From assembly GCF_044628455.1 (NCBI RefSeq), contig NZ_JBIYZW010000001.1, forward strand, positions 372,001 to 436,000: a DNA stretch of 64,000 nucleotides, written 5' to 3'. The DNA comes from Solirubrum sp044628455 (GTDB lineage: Bacteria > Bacteroidota > Bacteroidia > Cytophagales > Hymenobacteraceae). Made by a program: the position numbers and the translations under genes. This document shows, piece by piece, positions 42,433 to 49,869 of this stretch; the first letter of the stretch is position 1; each line of letters begins with the position of its first letter. Below the pieces are notes generated by a model that was given only the letters and a program-made list of their open reading frames with translations, was not told the DNA's origin and searched no databases.

Positions 42433-42831
42433 CTAAGCCCTCGAAAAAGCTATCAGCTCCTCCGAAAACTCGCTGAGCAGCAAACTCAGGGAATTCAGCA
42501 CGGCCTCCAGCTCCGAGAGGTCGAGGGTATCGATCTGCAGCGTGTCGCGGAAGATGACCTTGCGGCCGGAATCGTCGAGGGCGAAGGCGCCGTGGATGAT
42601 GTCGCGGTTCTTCTGCAGCAGGCGCTGGTACACCTCGCACGAGGGAGCCGGCAGCTCCAGGAGGTACTGCTCCAAGATCAGGAGCGGCTCGCCGCAGCCC
42701 AGCACCAGGTTGCGGATGCCCTGCGCAGGGTGGTCGACGACCAGAATGCCGTCCGATTCGTCGGCGTGGCGGATGTCGAAGCCCAGCGTGAGCAGGTGGC
42801 GGTGAATAGTGGCAAAGTAAGGGTTGGTCAT
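42433..42831 (-). CDS. YbjN/type III secretion chaperone-like protein
   Basis: 132 residues starting at 42831 (MTNPYFATIHRHLLTLGFDI). The alpha/beta pattern (GILVVDHPAQGIRNLVLGCGEPLLILEQYLLELP ... NRDIIHGAFALDDSGRKVIFRDTL ... LSELEAVLNSLSLLLSEF) is that of CesT/YbjN-type small chaperones. First gene of the leftward PspA-flotillin cassette; YbjN-like proteins recur beside PspA genes in Bacteroidota. Confidence 0.75.
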   Translation of the reverse strand: MTNPYFATIHRHLLTLGFDIRHADESDGILVVDHPAQGIRNLVLGCGEPLLILEQYLLELPAPSCEVYQRLLQKNRDIIHGAFALDDSGRKVIFRDTLQIDTLDLSELEAVLNSLSLLLSEFSEELIAFSRA

Positions 42832-42948
42832 AGGCAGGGTGCGGTGGGTAGGGTTATGAGCATGGCTCAAATAACTGGCGTTGGGAATGCGGGTTCTGAG
42901 GTGGTTGTCGTAGCTTTACGCTGCAAGAATACTGAAAGTTTTGGCTAT

Positions 42949-42963
42949 GCTCAAAGTTTGAGC
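42949..42963. promoter_or_regulatory. Palindromic operator between the stress cassette and its XRE regulator
   Basis: GCTCAAA-G-TTTGAGC is a perfect 7-bp inverted repeat centred 27 bp upstream of the XRE ATG, in the 151-bp divergent region. A related half-site pair (GAGC-ATG-GCTC, 42859-42869) lies closer to the YbjN-like gene. The positions fit an autoregulated XRE repressor that also controls the cassette. Confidence 0.6.
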
Positions 42964-42982
42964 GTAAAAATTTTTCGGCGTA

Positions 42983-43762
42983 ATGTCCTACATCGGCAAC
43001 AATATCCGCAAGATACGCACGGTTAAGAAGCTGAGCCAGGCGGCTTTTGCGGAGCTTTTCGGGCTGGCCCGGCCCAGCGTGGGTGCCTATGAAGAAGGGC
43101 GCTCCGAGCCCAAAATGGAGACCTTGATTCAGATTGCTCATCATTTTGGCTTGTCGGTAGACCTGCTACTGACGAAAGAATTGACCGTAAACGACCTCTA
43201 CGGCTTCGATATCTTTCAGCAGGACATCCAGGCCGGGCCGGTAACCGATGCCGTGGCCGAGGCCGACAAGCTCAGCCAGGTAACGCCCTGGGTGAAGGCC
43301 GACCGCGTGCTGGAGTACATCGTGCACTACCACGATAAGGCGTTCGTGGACGCCCTGCCGGCCCTGACGCTGCCCCACGCGTTGGGTGCCGCCACGCGGG
43401 CCTTCGAGATTCAGGGAGCCGAAATGCAGCACCAGCAACAGGGCCTGCGCCACCAGGACGTGGTGCTCTGCCGCCGCGTCGACCGCGCCGCGCCGCTGCT
43501 GCGCCCCGGCCGCATCTACGCCTTCGTTACGGCCAGCCGCCTGCTGGTGCGCCGGCTGGTAGAGCGCCTGCCCGACGAAAAGCTCAAGCTGCGCGCCGAC
43601 AACCCCGACTACGGCACGCTGGAATTTGCCCTCGACCAGGCCCTGGAAATTTGGGAAGTGAAAGCCGTGTTTACCACCCACCTGCGCCCGCCCTCGGCCC
43701 TGGAAGAGCGCGTGAGCCGGCTGGAGCAGCAGCTAGAGGAGCTGCTGGGGCGGCTGGAATAA
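42983..43762 (+). CDS. XRE-family regulator divergent from the PspA/flotillin cassette
   Basis: 259 residues. The N-terminal helix-turn-helix (IRKIRTVKKLSQAAFAELFGLARPSVGAYEEGRSEPKMETL) is a canonical XRE domain (~5-60). The C-terminal ~150 residues (VVLCRRVDRAAPLLRPGRIYAFVTASRLLVRRL) look like a LexA/S24-type fold lacking an obvious protease dyad, followed by a short C-terminal coiled coil (LEERVSRLEQQLEELLGRL). It is divergently transcribed from the YbjN-PspA operon, with a palindrome in between, so it probably regulates it. Confidence 0.87.
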   Translation: MSYIGNNIRKIRTVKKLSQAAFAELFGLARPSVGAYEEGRSEPKMETLIQIAHHFGLSVDLLLTKELTVNDLYGFDIFQQDIQAGPVTDAVAEADKLSQVTPWVKADRVLEYIVHYHDKAFVDALPALTLPHALGAATRAFEIQGAEMQHQQQGLRHQDVVLCRRVDRAAPLLRPGRIYAFVTASRLLVRRLVERLPDEKLKLRADNPDYGTLEFALDQALEIWEVKAVFTTHLRPPSALEERVSRLEQQLEELLGRLE

Positions 43763-43832
43763 GCCCCGTCAGCCGTACTTTGCCGCTGCCTTTCGCCTTT
43801 TCGGGCCCGCCGCGCCCGCCATTTTTCCCCTC

Positions 43833-44300
43833 ATGAGCATGTTGACCATCCGCAGCCTGGCCGAACTCGAACAGTATACCGGCCAGGAACTGGGCGTGTC
43901 GCCTTACCACACCATCACGCAGGAGCAGATTGACCGCTTCGCGGCCGCCACGCTCGATTACCAGTGGATTCACCTCGACGCCGAGCGGGCCCGCACCGAG
44001 TCGCCCTTCGGGGCCACCATTGCCCACGGCTACCTCACGCTGGCGTTGCTGCCCTACTTGTGGGGGCAGGTGGTGACCATGGAAAACCTGAAGATGCAGG
44101 TGAACTACGAAATCGAGAGCCTGCGCTTCAACCAGGCCGTGACGGTGAACAGCGAAGTGCGCCTGCGGGCCCGGCTGGTGGCGGTCCGCAACCTGCGCGG
44201 CATTGCCAAGGCCCAGATTGAGGTGACGCTGGAAATCAAGGACAGCCCCAAGCCCGCTTACAACGGCCTGGTAACCTTCCTCTACCACTTCGAACAATAG
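43833..44300 (+). CDS. MaoC-like (R)-specific enoyl-CoA hydratase
   Basis: 155-residue hot-dog-fold hydratase. The catalytic signature is AATLDYQWIHLDAERARTESPFGATIAHGYLTLALLP, with the Asp/His dyad of the MaoC/PhaJ family. Such enzymes supply (R)-3-hydroxyacyl-CoA for PHA synthesis or act in fatty-acid metabolism. The ATG at 43833 is used; an ATG two codons downstream (43839) is possible. It follows the XRE gene by 70 bp but seems functionally unrelated. Confidence 0.9.
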   Translation: MSMLTIRSLAELEQYTGQELGVSPYHTITQEQIDRFAAATLDYQWIHLDAERARTESPFGATIAHGYLTLALLPYLWGQVVTMENLKMQVNYEIESLRFNQAVTVNSEVRLRARLVAVRNLRGIAKAQIEVTLEIKDSPKPAYNGLVTFLYHFEQ

Positions 44301-44414
44301 CCGCTGCGGTTCACGGCCGCAAGTAAAGCGTAGCTTCAGGTAGCGGCCCCCTCCCGCTGGTGCCCCAACCGCCCGCGGCAGCGGGGCAATGCTGGTTTGG
44401 GCCGGGCGGAAAAA

Positions 44415-44834
44415 CTATTCGTCCAGACGCTCGAAGACGGGTAAATAGCCCAGCACCTGCAAGGCGCCGATGCCCAGGAAGAGCAGGCCGATCAGCAGCA
44501 GGAACCCGGTGCCGGCCGGCCGGGCATCAGCCAGATCCACGTTTTCGGGGTCGAGCGGGTCGTATACCACCGCTATTTCCTGGCCCACGGCGTAGCGGCC
44601 CGCCTCGGCCGCCGACTCGGTTTCGGCTTCCACCGTGCGCCCGGCGGGCGTGGTAAAACGCACCCGGGGCGTAAGCAGCCGGCGCGCGGGCGTCAGCCCG
44701 ATGAGCAGGGCCGCGGCCACGACGCCCCGCCGCTGCCGGGCACGCTGGTTGCGGCGGCCCAGCCCGGCCGCGGCCGTGAAGAACGCGCCCATTACCAGAA
44801 AGATGATGGCTTCGGCGGGAAAGATCAGGGGCAT
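44415..44834 (-). CDS. DUF3592 membrane protein (copy 4)
   Basis: 139 residues with an N-terminal helix (AIIFLVMGAFFTAAAGL), a second hydrophobic stretch (GVVAAALLIGLTPA), the DUF3592 beta domain (RVRFTTPAGRTVEAE ... GQEIAVVYDPLDPENVDL) and a C-terminal helix (GFLLLIGLLFLGIGALQVLGYL). A fourth paralogue of the 31614-32961 genes, standing apart from them and divergent from the TetR gene. Confidence 0.82.
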   Translation of the reverse strand: MPLIFPAEAIIFLVMGAFFTAAAGLGRRNQRARQRRGVVAAALLIGLTPARRLLTPRVRFTTPAGRTVEAETESAAEAGRYAVGQEIAVVYDPLDPENVDLADARPAGTGFLLLIGLLFLGIGALQVLGYLPVFERLDE

Positions 44835-44895
44835 GGCAGTTCGACGAGCAGCGGGGGCTTAAGCTAAGCAGGACGGAATATTTTCGCCATCCTAT

Positions 44896-44927
44896 TTTGC
44901 TTACTTACTAGTAAGTAAGTAGCTTTA
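44896..44927 (+). promoter_or_regulatory. TetR promoter with operator filling the spacer
   Basis: TTTG at 44896-44899 (-33 element) and TAGCTTTA at 44920-44927 (7 of 8 to TAnnTTTG) are separated by exactly 20 bp. Those 20 bp (44900-44919) form a perfect palindrome with half-site CTTACTTACT. A dimeric repressor bound there would block both promoter elements. The TetR ATG lies 8 bp downstream of the -7 box, so the transcript is nearly leaderless. This indicates autorepression by the TetR protein. Confidence 0.8.
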
Positions 44928-44934
44928 CCCCGTC

Positions 44935-45522
44935 ATGCCCACCCCCGCAACCACCTTCGACACCCGCACCCGCATCCTCAATCTGGCGGAGGAGCTGCTG
45001 CTGGCCCGGGGCTTCAATGCCTTCAGCTACCAGCACATTGCCCGGGAACTGGCCGTGAAGCCCGCTGCCATTCACTACCACTACCCCAGCAAGGAAGACC
45101 TGGGCGTGGCCGTTATCCGGCGGCAGCTGGCGCGGCTGCGCAAGTGGCGCGAGCTGCCCCGCGTAACCGAGCTGACCCCGCCCCAGCAGTTTGAAGCCCT
45201 GGTCGACGTGTACCTCAACCGCGCCGCTACGGGGCAGCAGGTGTGCTTTTTCGGGGCGCTGGCGGCCGAGTTTCAGACCCTGCCGCCGGCCATGCAGCAG
45301 GAGCTGCGTACGCTGAACGTGGAGCTGACCGAGTGGCTGGCGGGCGTGCTGACGGCCGGCCGCGCCGCCGCTTCCCTGCACTATCGCGGCCACCCCGTGA
45401 GCAAGGCCGCGCAGCTGCTCACCACCCTGGCCGGCGCCCTGCAGGTGGCCCGCGTGCACGACGAGCAGCAGTGCCAGCGCATTGTGGCGCAGGTGCGCGC
45501 CGAGCTTCTGGAGCCCGCCTGA
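44935..45522 (+). CDS. TetR-family repressor
   Basis: 195 residues. N-terminal HTH (TRTRILNLAEELLLARGFNAFSYQHIARELAVKPAAIHYHYPSKEDLGVAVI) is a textbook TetR domain; the C-terminal ~140 residues are the ligand-binding helical domain, of the TetR_C type common to YcdC/AcrR-like proteins. A 20-bp palindrome in its own promoter shows autorepression. The hydrolase downstream (68 bp) is likely in the same regulon. Confidence 0.92.
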   Translation: MPTPATTFDTRTRILNLAEELLLARGFNAFSYQHIARELAVKPAAIHYHYPSKEDLGVAVIRRQLARLRKWRELPRVTELTPPQQFEALVDVYLNRAATGQQVCFFGALAAEFQTLPPAMQQELRTLNVELTEWLAGVLTAGRAAASLHYRGHPVSKAAQLLTTLAGALQVARVHDEQQCQRIVAQVRAELLEPA

Positions 45523-45590
45523 AAACCACTGCCTGCGTTTGTTTGGCCGGCCCGCTCGGCCCCGTTGGTTTACTTCCCTTCTGCCTGGTT

Positions 45591-46520
45591 ATGCTGAATA
45601 CGTTTTCGCCCGCTTACGAGTGCCGGGCGCGGCACGAGCCGCTGCCTGCCGCGCACACCGAGTTTCGCTACGCCGAGCCGCCCGGCATCGGGCTGGTACG
45701 CCTGATGTTCCGGCTGCTGGCGGCCGTTTCCACCGAATGGGCGTTTCGCGCGGCCTGGCGCACGTTCTGCACCCCGCGGCGGCTGCCGCGCCGGCGGTGG
45801 GAAGAGGCCACGCTGGCCACAGCCCGGGCCTTTCGGGTGCCCTTTGAAGCCGGCGAGCTGGCCTGCTACGAGTGGAACCCGCGGGGCCGGCGCACGGTGC
45901 TGCTGGTACACGGCTGGGAGCACCGCGCCGCGTTCTGGGGCGTGTTTGCCGATGGACTGGTGCGCGCCGGCTACCGCGTGGTGGCCTTCGACGGGCCCGC
46001 GCACGGCAACTCGCCCGGCCGCCTGACGACGCTGCCCCAGTTTGGCCGCGCCACCCAGGCCGTAGCCGACTACCTGGGCGAGGTGTGGGCTGTGGTGGGA
46101 CATTCCTTCGGCGCGGCTACCACGGCCGGGCTGCCGGTGCAGTTCAACCGCGCCGCCGACGGAATGCTGCCCCGGCTGGTGCTGATGAGCGCACCCGGTA
46201 GCACCCCCGCCGTGGCCCAGCGCTTTGCCGATCTGCTGCAGCTGCCCGCCGCCGTAGTGCAGCGCATGAGCCGGTTTATCCAGGAGCAGACCGGCCGCGA
46301 CGCCGAAAGCTTCAGCCTCACCCAGGCCGCCGCGAAAATGCAGGCGGGCCGCGTGCTGCTCTTGCACGACTGCCAGGATGAGTCGGTGCCCTTCACCGAA
46401 GCGCAGGACGTTGCGCGCAGCTGGCCCGGCATCGAGTTTCAGCCGACCACCGGGCTGGGCCACAACAAGATCATGCGTGACCATGGCGTGATTCAGCTGG
46501 TGGCGCGGTTTCTGGCCTAG
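45591..46520 (+). CDS. Alpha/beta hydrolase
   Basis: 309 residues from the ATG at 45591 (MLNTFSPAYECRARHEPLP). Oxyanion region LLVHGWEHRAAFW, nucleophile Ser in VGHSFGAAT, acidic residue in LHDCQDESVPF and His in GLGHNKI. No signal peptide. Follows the TetR gene by 68 bp on the same strand and is probably co-transcribed and controlled by it; the substrate is unknown. Confidence 0.85.
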   Translation: MLNTFSPAYECRARHEPLPAAHTEFRYAEPPGIGLVRLMFRLLAAVSTEWAFRAAWRTFCTPRRLPRRRWEEATLATARAFRVPFEAGELACYEWNPRGRRTVLLVHGWEHRAAFWGVFADGLVRAGYRVVAFDGPAHGNSPGRLTTLPQFGRATQAVADYLGEVWAVVGHSFGAATTAGLPVQFNRAADGMLPRLVLMSAPGSTPAVAQRFADLLQLPAAVVQRMSRFIQEQTGRDAESFSLTQAAAKMQAGRVLLLHDCQDESVPFTEAQDVARSWPGIEFQPTTGLGHNKIMRDHGVIQLVARFLA

Positions 46521-46527
46521 GTTTTTC

Positions 46528-46579
46528 GCCCGCCGAAGACGCTGCAGTTTGCGCCGAGGCCGCAGCGTCTTCGGCGGGC
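46528..46579. terminator. Large perfect inverted repeat between convergent genes
   Basis: An 18-bp perfect stem (46528-46545 with 46562-46579) around a 16-nt loop lies between the hydrolase and the J-domain gene, which converge. There is no U-tract after the stem on either strand, so it is terminator-like by position and structure rather than a textbook intrinsic terminator. Confidence 0.7.
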
Positions 46580-46594
46580 TGCAAACGCCGACTG

Positions 46595-47614
46595 CTAGAT
46601 TTCCTCCTGGCCGGCTTCGTTCAGCTCGCGCAGCAGCTGGCGCAGCGCGGCGGGGTCCTGCACGGCCTGCAGCACCAGGGCGAGGTAGTCGGCTTCGGCG
46701 CGCAGGTCGCGCTTGAGCTGGCGCAGCTCGGCTTCCTGCTTTTTACCCGTCCCCAGAAAGGCGTTTTTGTCGCCGTACTTGAGGTGCTGCAGGCGCAGCT
46801 TCAGCTCGGCTTGCTGCTGCTGCAGGGCGCGGGTATAGCGGGCCAGCAGCTCGTCCGAATCCGTGTCGGCTTCCCCGGCGCCGTGCTCAGCCAGCAGCTG
46901 CAGCAGGGCGTAGAGGTCGTTGGCTTCGTAGGCGCGGGTAATGCGCTGCATGCGCGCGGTTTTTTGCTGCGCCACGGCCGGGTCGCGCTCCAGGTCGGGG
47001 TGATTGGTGCGGGCCAGCTGCCGGTACACGGCCTTGGTGCCGGCCTGCAGGCGCTGCTGATCGGCTTGCAGCGCGCGGGCAGCGGCTTCCTGGTCGCGCT
47101 CGGCCTTGGTTTTGCGCTTGCCGCGCTGGTGGGCGTAGTGCTCGTGGTGCTGCTGCGCCTTGGCCGCCACGGGCGCCGACTCGGCTTCGTCGTCCTCGAA
47201 CTTCGGCACGGGCCGCCGGGGTGCGTAGCGCAGCAGCAGCTCGTCGACTTCCTCGCCGAAGCGCTGCTGCAGGGATTGGGCGTTGCGCCACAGCAGTTCC
47301 TTAATGCGCTGCTCTTCCAGGCGGCTGAAGTAGCCGGTGGTCAGGGCGGCTTCCAGCGGCTCGAACAAGCGGCGGCGACTAGCCACCACGGCATCGGCGA
47401 GCGGGCCTACCTGGCGCCAGTACTTGTTTTTGGCCTCGCGCTGCTCCTTTTCCAGGGCCTGCACCTGGTCGCGCAGGTTTTCCACGGCCTGCACGGCCGC
47501 GCGGAAAGCCTGCTGCGCTACCGTGCCCGGCTCGGGCTGCGCGGGGCGGCTGAGGCCGCGCTGCGCGGCGGGCGTGCGCGACGAGTCAAACTCCTCAAAC
47601 TTGGGCAGGGGCAT
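46595..47614 (-). CDS. J-domain-like co-chaperone protein
   Basis: 339 residues, very rich in charged helices. A divergent J domain lies at ~195-235: VYRQLARTNHPD with the diagnostic HPD, followed by KTARMQRITRAYEANDLYALLQLL. The N-terminal ~150 residues are coiled coil (LRDQVQALEKEQREAK). J proteins stimulate Hsp70 ATPase. The start overlaps the end of the histone-deacetylase-like gene by 20 bp, so the two are translationally coupled. Confidence 0.8.
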   Translation of the reverse strand: MPLPKFEEFDSSRTPAAQRGLSRPAQPEPGTVAQQAFRAAVQAVENLRDQVQALEKEQREAKNKYWRQVGPLADAVVASRRRLFEPLEAALTTGYFSRLEEQRIKELLWRNAQSLQQRFGEEVDELLLRYAPRRPVPKFEDDEAESAPVAAKAQQHHEHYAHQRGKRKTKAERDQEAAARALQADQQRLQAGTKAVYRQLARTNHPDLERDPAVAQQKTARMQRITRAYEANDLYALLQLLAEHGAGEADTDSDELLARYTRALQQQQAELKLRLQHLKYGDKNAFLGTGKKQEAELRQLKRDLRAEADYLALVLQAVQDPAALRQLLRELNEAGQEEI

Positions 47615-48560
47615 CGGAACGGGTTTCGGGGAATGGCGGCAAAGGTCGGCAGGGCGCGTGGCCCCACAAGGCGTAGGCTACCGCGAAGGTCTGGCAGTGC
47701 GCGTCCACGATGTCGCGCAGCCGCTCGGAGTAGCCGCCGCCCATGCTCACGGCCACCGGCAGCTGCCGCTCGTGGCAGAGGCCGAGCACCAGCTCGTCGC
47801 GCCGGCGGCAGCCGGCGGGCGTCAGGGCCAGCTTGCCCAGCTTGTCGGTGGCCAGCACATCCACGCCGGCCTGGTAGAACATGAAATCGGGCTTCACACG
47901 CTCCACCAGATCGGGCAGCGTGTCGTGTAGCAGCTTTAGATAGGCATCATCCGTCATGCCCAGGGGCAGCGCCACGTCCAGGTCCGACTGCTCCTTGCGC
48001 AGCGGGTAATTGGCCCCGGCGTGCATGGAGAAGGTAAACACGCGCGGCTCGTGGCGGAAGATGCGGGCCGTGCCGTCGCCCTGGTGCACGTCCAGGTCCA
48101 CGATGAGCACCTGCCGCGCCTGGCGGTGGTGCAGCAAGTGGGCGGCAGCAATGGCCAGATCGTTGAGCACGCAAAATCCCTCGCCGCGGTCGGCAAAGGC
48201 GTGGTGGGTGCCGCCGGCCAGGCTCAGGCCCACGCCGTCGCGCAGCGCGTGCCGGGCCGACTGCACCGTGCCCGCCGCCGACGAGAGACTGCGCCGCACC
48301 AGCTCGGGACTTTGCGGCAAACCCAGGCGGCGCACCTCGGCGGGGGAGAGACGCAGCTCTTTCACCTTGCTCCAGTACTCGGCCGTGTGAACGCGCAGAA
48401 TGTCCTCCTCGGCGCAGAAGCCCGGGTCGTAGATGTCCACCGGCTGCGCGATGCCCTGCCACAGCAGCTGCTCGCGAATCAGCTCGTACTTGGCAATGGG
48501 AAAGCGGTGGCCGGCGGGCAGCTGAATGGAGTAGCGGTCGGAAGAGGCGAGGCAGGGCAT
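47595..48560 (-). CDS. Histone deacetylase/AcuC-family Zn-dependent deacetylase
   Basis: 321 residues. HDAC signatures: GGTHHAFADRGEGFCVLNDLAIAA (His pair and general acid/base), VLIVDLDVHQGDGTARIF (Zn ligands Asp and His), YQAGVDVLATDKLGKLALT (Zn Asp) and SMGGGYS. In bacteria these act on acetyl-lysine, acetylpolyamines or acetoin-related substrates. Upstream partner of the overlapping J-domain gene. Confidence 0.92.
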   Translation of the reverse strand: MPCLASSDRYSIQLPAGHRFPIAKYELIREQLLWQGIAQPVDIYDPGFCAEEDILRVHTAEYWSKVKELRLSPAEVRRLGLPQSPELVRRSLSSAAGTVQSARHALRDGVGLSLAGGTHHAFADRGEGFCVLNDLAIAAAHLLHHRQARQVLIVDLDVHQGDGTARIFRHEPRVFTFSMHAGANYPLRKEQSDLDVALPLGMTDDAYLKLLHDTLPDLVERVKPDFMFYQAGVDVLATDKLGKLALTPAGCRRRDELVLGLCHERQLPVAVSMGGGYSERLRDIVDAHCQTFAVAYALWGHAPCRPLPPFPETRSDAPAQV

Positions 48561-48608
48561 GGGAGGCGCAAGGGGCTGCTCGTGTACGGACGGGAGCAGG
48601 GCAGAGGC

Positions 48609-49010
48609 TTAGTCGGCCAGCTGGCCATCCTGCCGCAGCCAGTCGAACAGCTGCTGGGCCATGGCCGACACGCGAGGCCGGTCCCGGTACGTGAGCCAGG
48701 CCATTTCCTCGATTTCGGCCGCGGGCTGCAGCGTGCCTTCGTACTCGGCCGCGTAGCAGCTCATGCGCAGCAACGTGCCCGCAGGTTGCGCGTGGGCCGG
48801 CGCCTCGAAGCTGCCCAGGAAGCGCAGCGTAGCGGGCCGCAGGCGCACCGTCAGCTCCTCCTCGATTTCGCGCAGCAGGGCCTGCTCGTCGGTTTCGCCG
48901 GCTTCGCGCTTGCCGCCGGGAAAGTAAAACCGGTTATGACCCCGGCTGCGGGCGGCCAGAACCTTGCCTTCTTGCAAGTGTAGCCAAGCTACTTTCTCAA
49001 TGATCATCAT
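48609..49010 (-). CDS. NUDIX hydrolase
   Basis: 133 residues taking the ATG pair at 49010/49007 (MMIIEKVAWLHLQEGKVL); an upstream in-frame start at 49088 would add 26 residues that are not family-like. Nudix box GGKREAGETDEQALLREIEEEL contains the catalytic REIEEE; the Nudix fold continues to VSAMAQQLFDWLRQDG. Likely hydrolyses a nucleoside diphosphate derivative. It lies 48 bp upstream of the HDAC gene on the same strand. Confidence 0.9.
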   Translation of the reverse strand: MMIIEKVAWLHLQEGKVLAARSRGHNRFYFPGGKREAGETDEQALLREIEEELTVRLRPATLRFLGSFEAPAHAQPAGTLLRMSCYAAEYEGTLQPAAEIEEMAWLTYRDRPRVSAMAQQLFDWLRQDGQLAD

Positions 49011-49181
49011 TCGTTGTTGGGCTGGCGAAATGCAGAGTTGCTTCAATGCGCAAAGCAAGTAGAAACGGTGGCTTAATACTAATTGCAATTCAAGCGTGAT
49101 AGGTAATTAGGCCGGCGGGTTGCCGCCCCAGGGTATTGAATAAACCAGGGTGAAAAATATTTTAAAAAACTCCTGAAAATA

Positions 49182-49214
49182 TTTGGTTGGTGAAAAATAA
49201 CCTTTCTACCTTTG
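49182..49214 (+). promoter_or_regulatory. Strong Bacteroidota promoter of an orphan short transcript
   Basis: TTTG at 49182-49185 and a perfect -7 box TACCTTTG at 49207-49214, 21 bp apart, in an AT-rich stretch. Transcription would start near 49220 and meet the terminator at 49378. Confidence 0.75.
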
Positions 49215-49261
49215 ACCCGTTCAAAGCCCCAAACCTACACGACCCAACGACTTCATTCGTC

Positions 49262-49351
49262 ATGCGCCGCCACTTCAACCAATATCTCGGTATGCCATCC
49301 AGCCTGGAGGATAAGATCCAGCCGGGGTTCGGCGCGCACGCAACGGAGTGA
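49262..49351 (+). CDS. Possible 29-residue small protein in the orphan transcript (or a small RNA)
   Basis: Between the promoter at 49182 and the terminator at 49378 the only sensible ORF is 30 codons long (MRRHFNQYLGMPSSLED ... HATE). It is charged, without signal or membrane segment. The whole transcript would be about 200 nt, so it may act instead as a regulatory RNA. It lies about 450 bp upstream of the PcfJ-Ro60 genes. Whether the peptide is made cannot be decided from this sequence. Confidence 0.4.
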   Translation: MRRHFNQYLGMPSSLEDKIQPGFGAHATE

Positions 49352-49377
49352 AGCTCTTTCGATAGAAGCTCAACTTG

Positions 49378-49418
49378 CAAAACGCCCGAATCCTACCAGA
49401 TTCGGGCGTTTTGTTTTT
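49378..49418 (+). terminator. Intrinsic terminator of the orphan short transcript
   Basis: A 15-bp perfect stem (49378-49392 with 49399-49413), 6-nt loop, followed by TTTTT: the best intrinsic terminator in the window. Confidence 0.92.
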
Positions 49419-49869
49419 CACTTGCTTGCTAACTCGTTTACCGCCATGATGCCGAACCGCCAATCCCAGCCTAGCCTTGCTGCCCGCTTAGCGGTGCCCG
49501 CGCTGCGGTGGCGGAGCGACAACAGGCCAGCCAGCTGCCCCAATACCCCGCCGCGAAAACGCAGCTGCTAACGGCACTAGCTACCCGGGCCGATGGCTGT
49601 TCCTCAGACCTGATTCACGGTAATTAATTCCTGGATTTGCGACTACATAATTGTCGCCTGGGAAAATATTGCCCGAATTATTCCTGCAATAAATACCTGC
49701 GCAACCGCAATTAATCACGCATTAATTGTTGGCCAGAATTCCACACCCTTTTGCCAGACACCACCATGTACGAATCGTTCAGACTTCTGCTTCAACCAGC
49801 CGCTCCCGCGGCCCCCTTTATGTCTGATTCTTCAATCGGTAATAGCCCCCGCGCGGGGCACCCCGACCG
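49419..49869 (+). other. AT-rich non-coding gap upstream of the PcfJ-like gene
   Basis: A 450-bp stretch, AT-rich from about 49610 to 49760. Two small ORFs (41 codons from 49446; 54 codons from 49766, overlapping the next gene) have no features that distinguish them from chance. The AT-rich part probably contains the promoter of the PcfJ-Ro60 genes, but no clear TAnnTTTG element was found. Confidence 0.35.

Noticed and set aside
49446..49571. 41-codon ORF after the orphan terminator
   Set aside because: No promoter, no recognisable features, and composition like random GC-rich DNA; kept only as part of the described gap.
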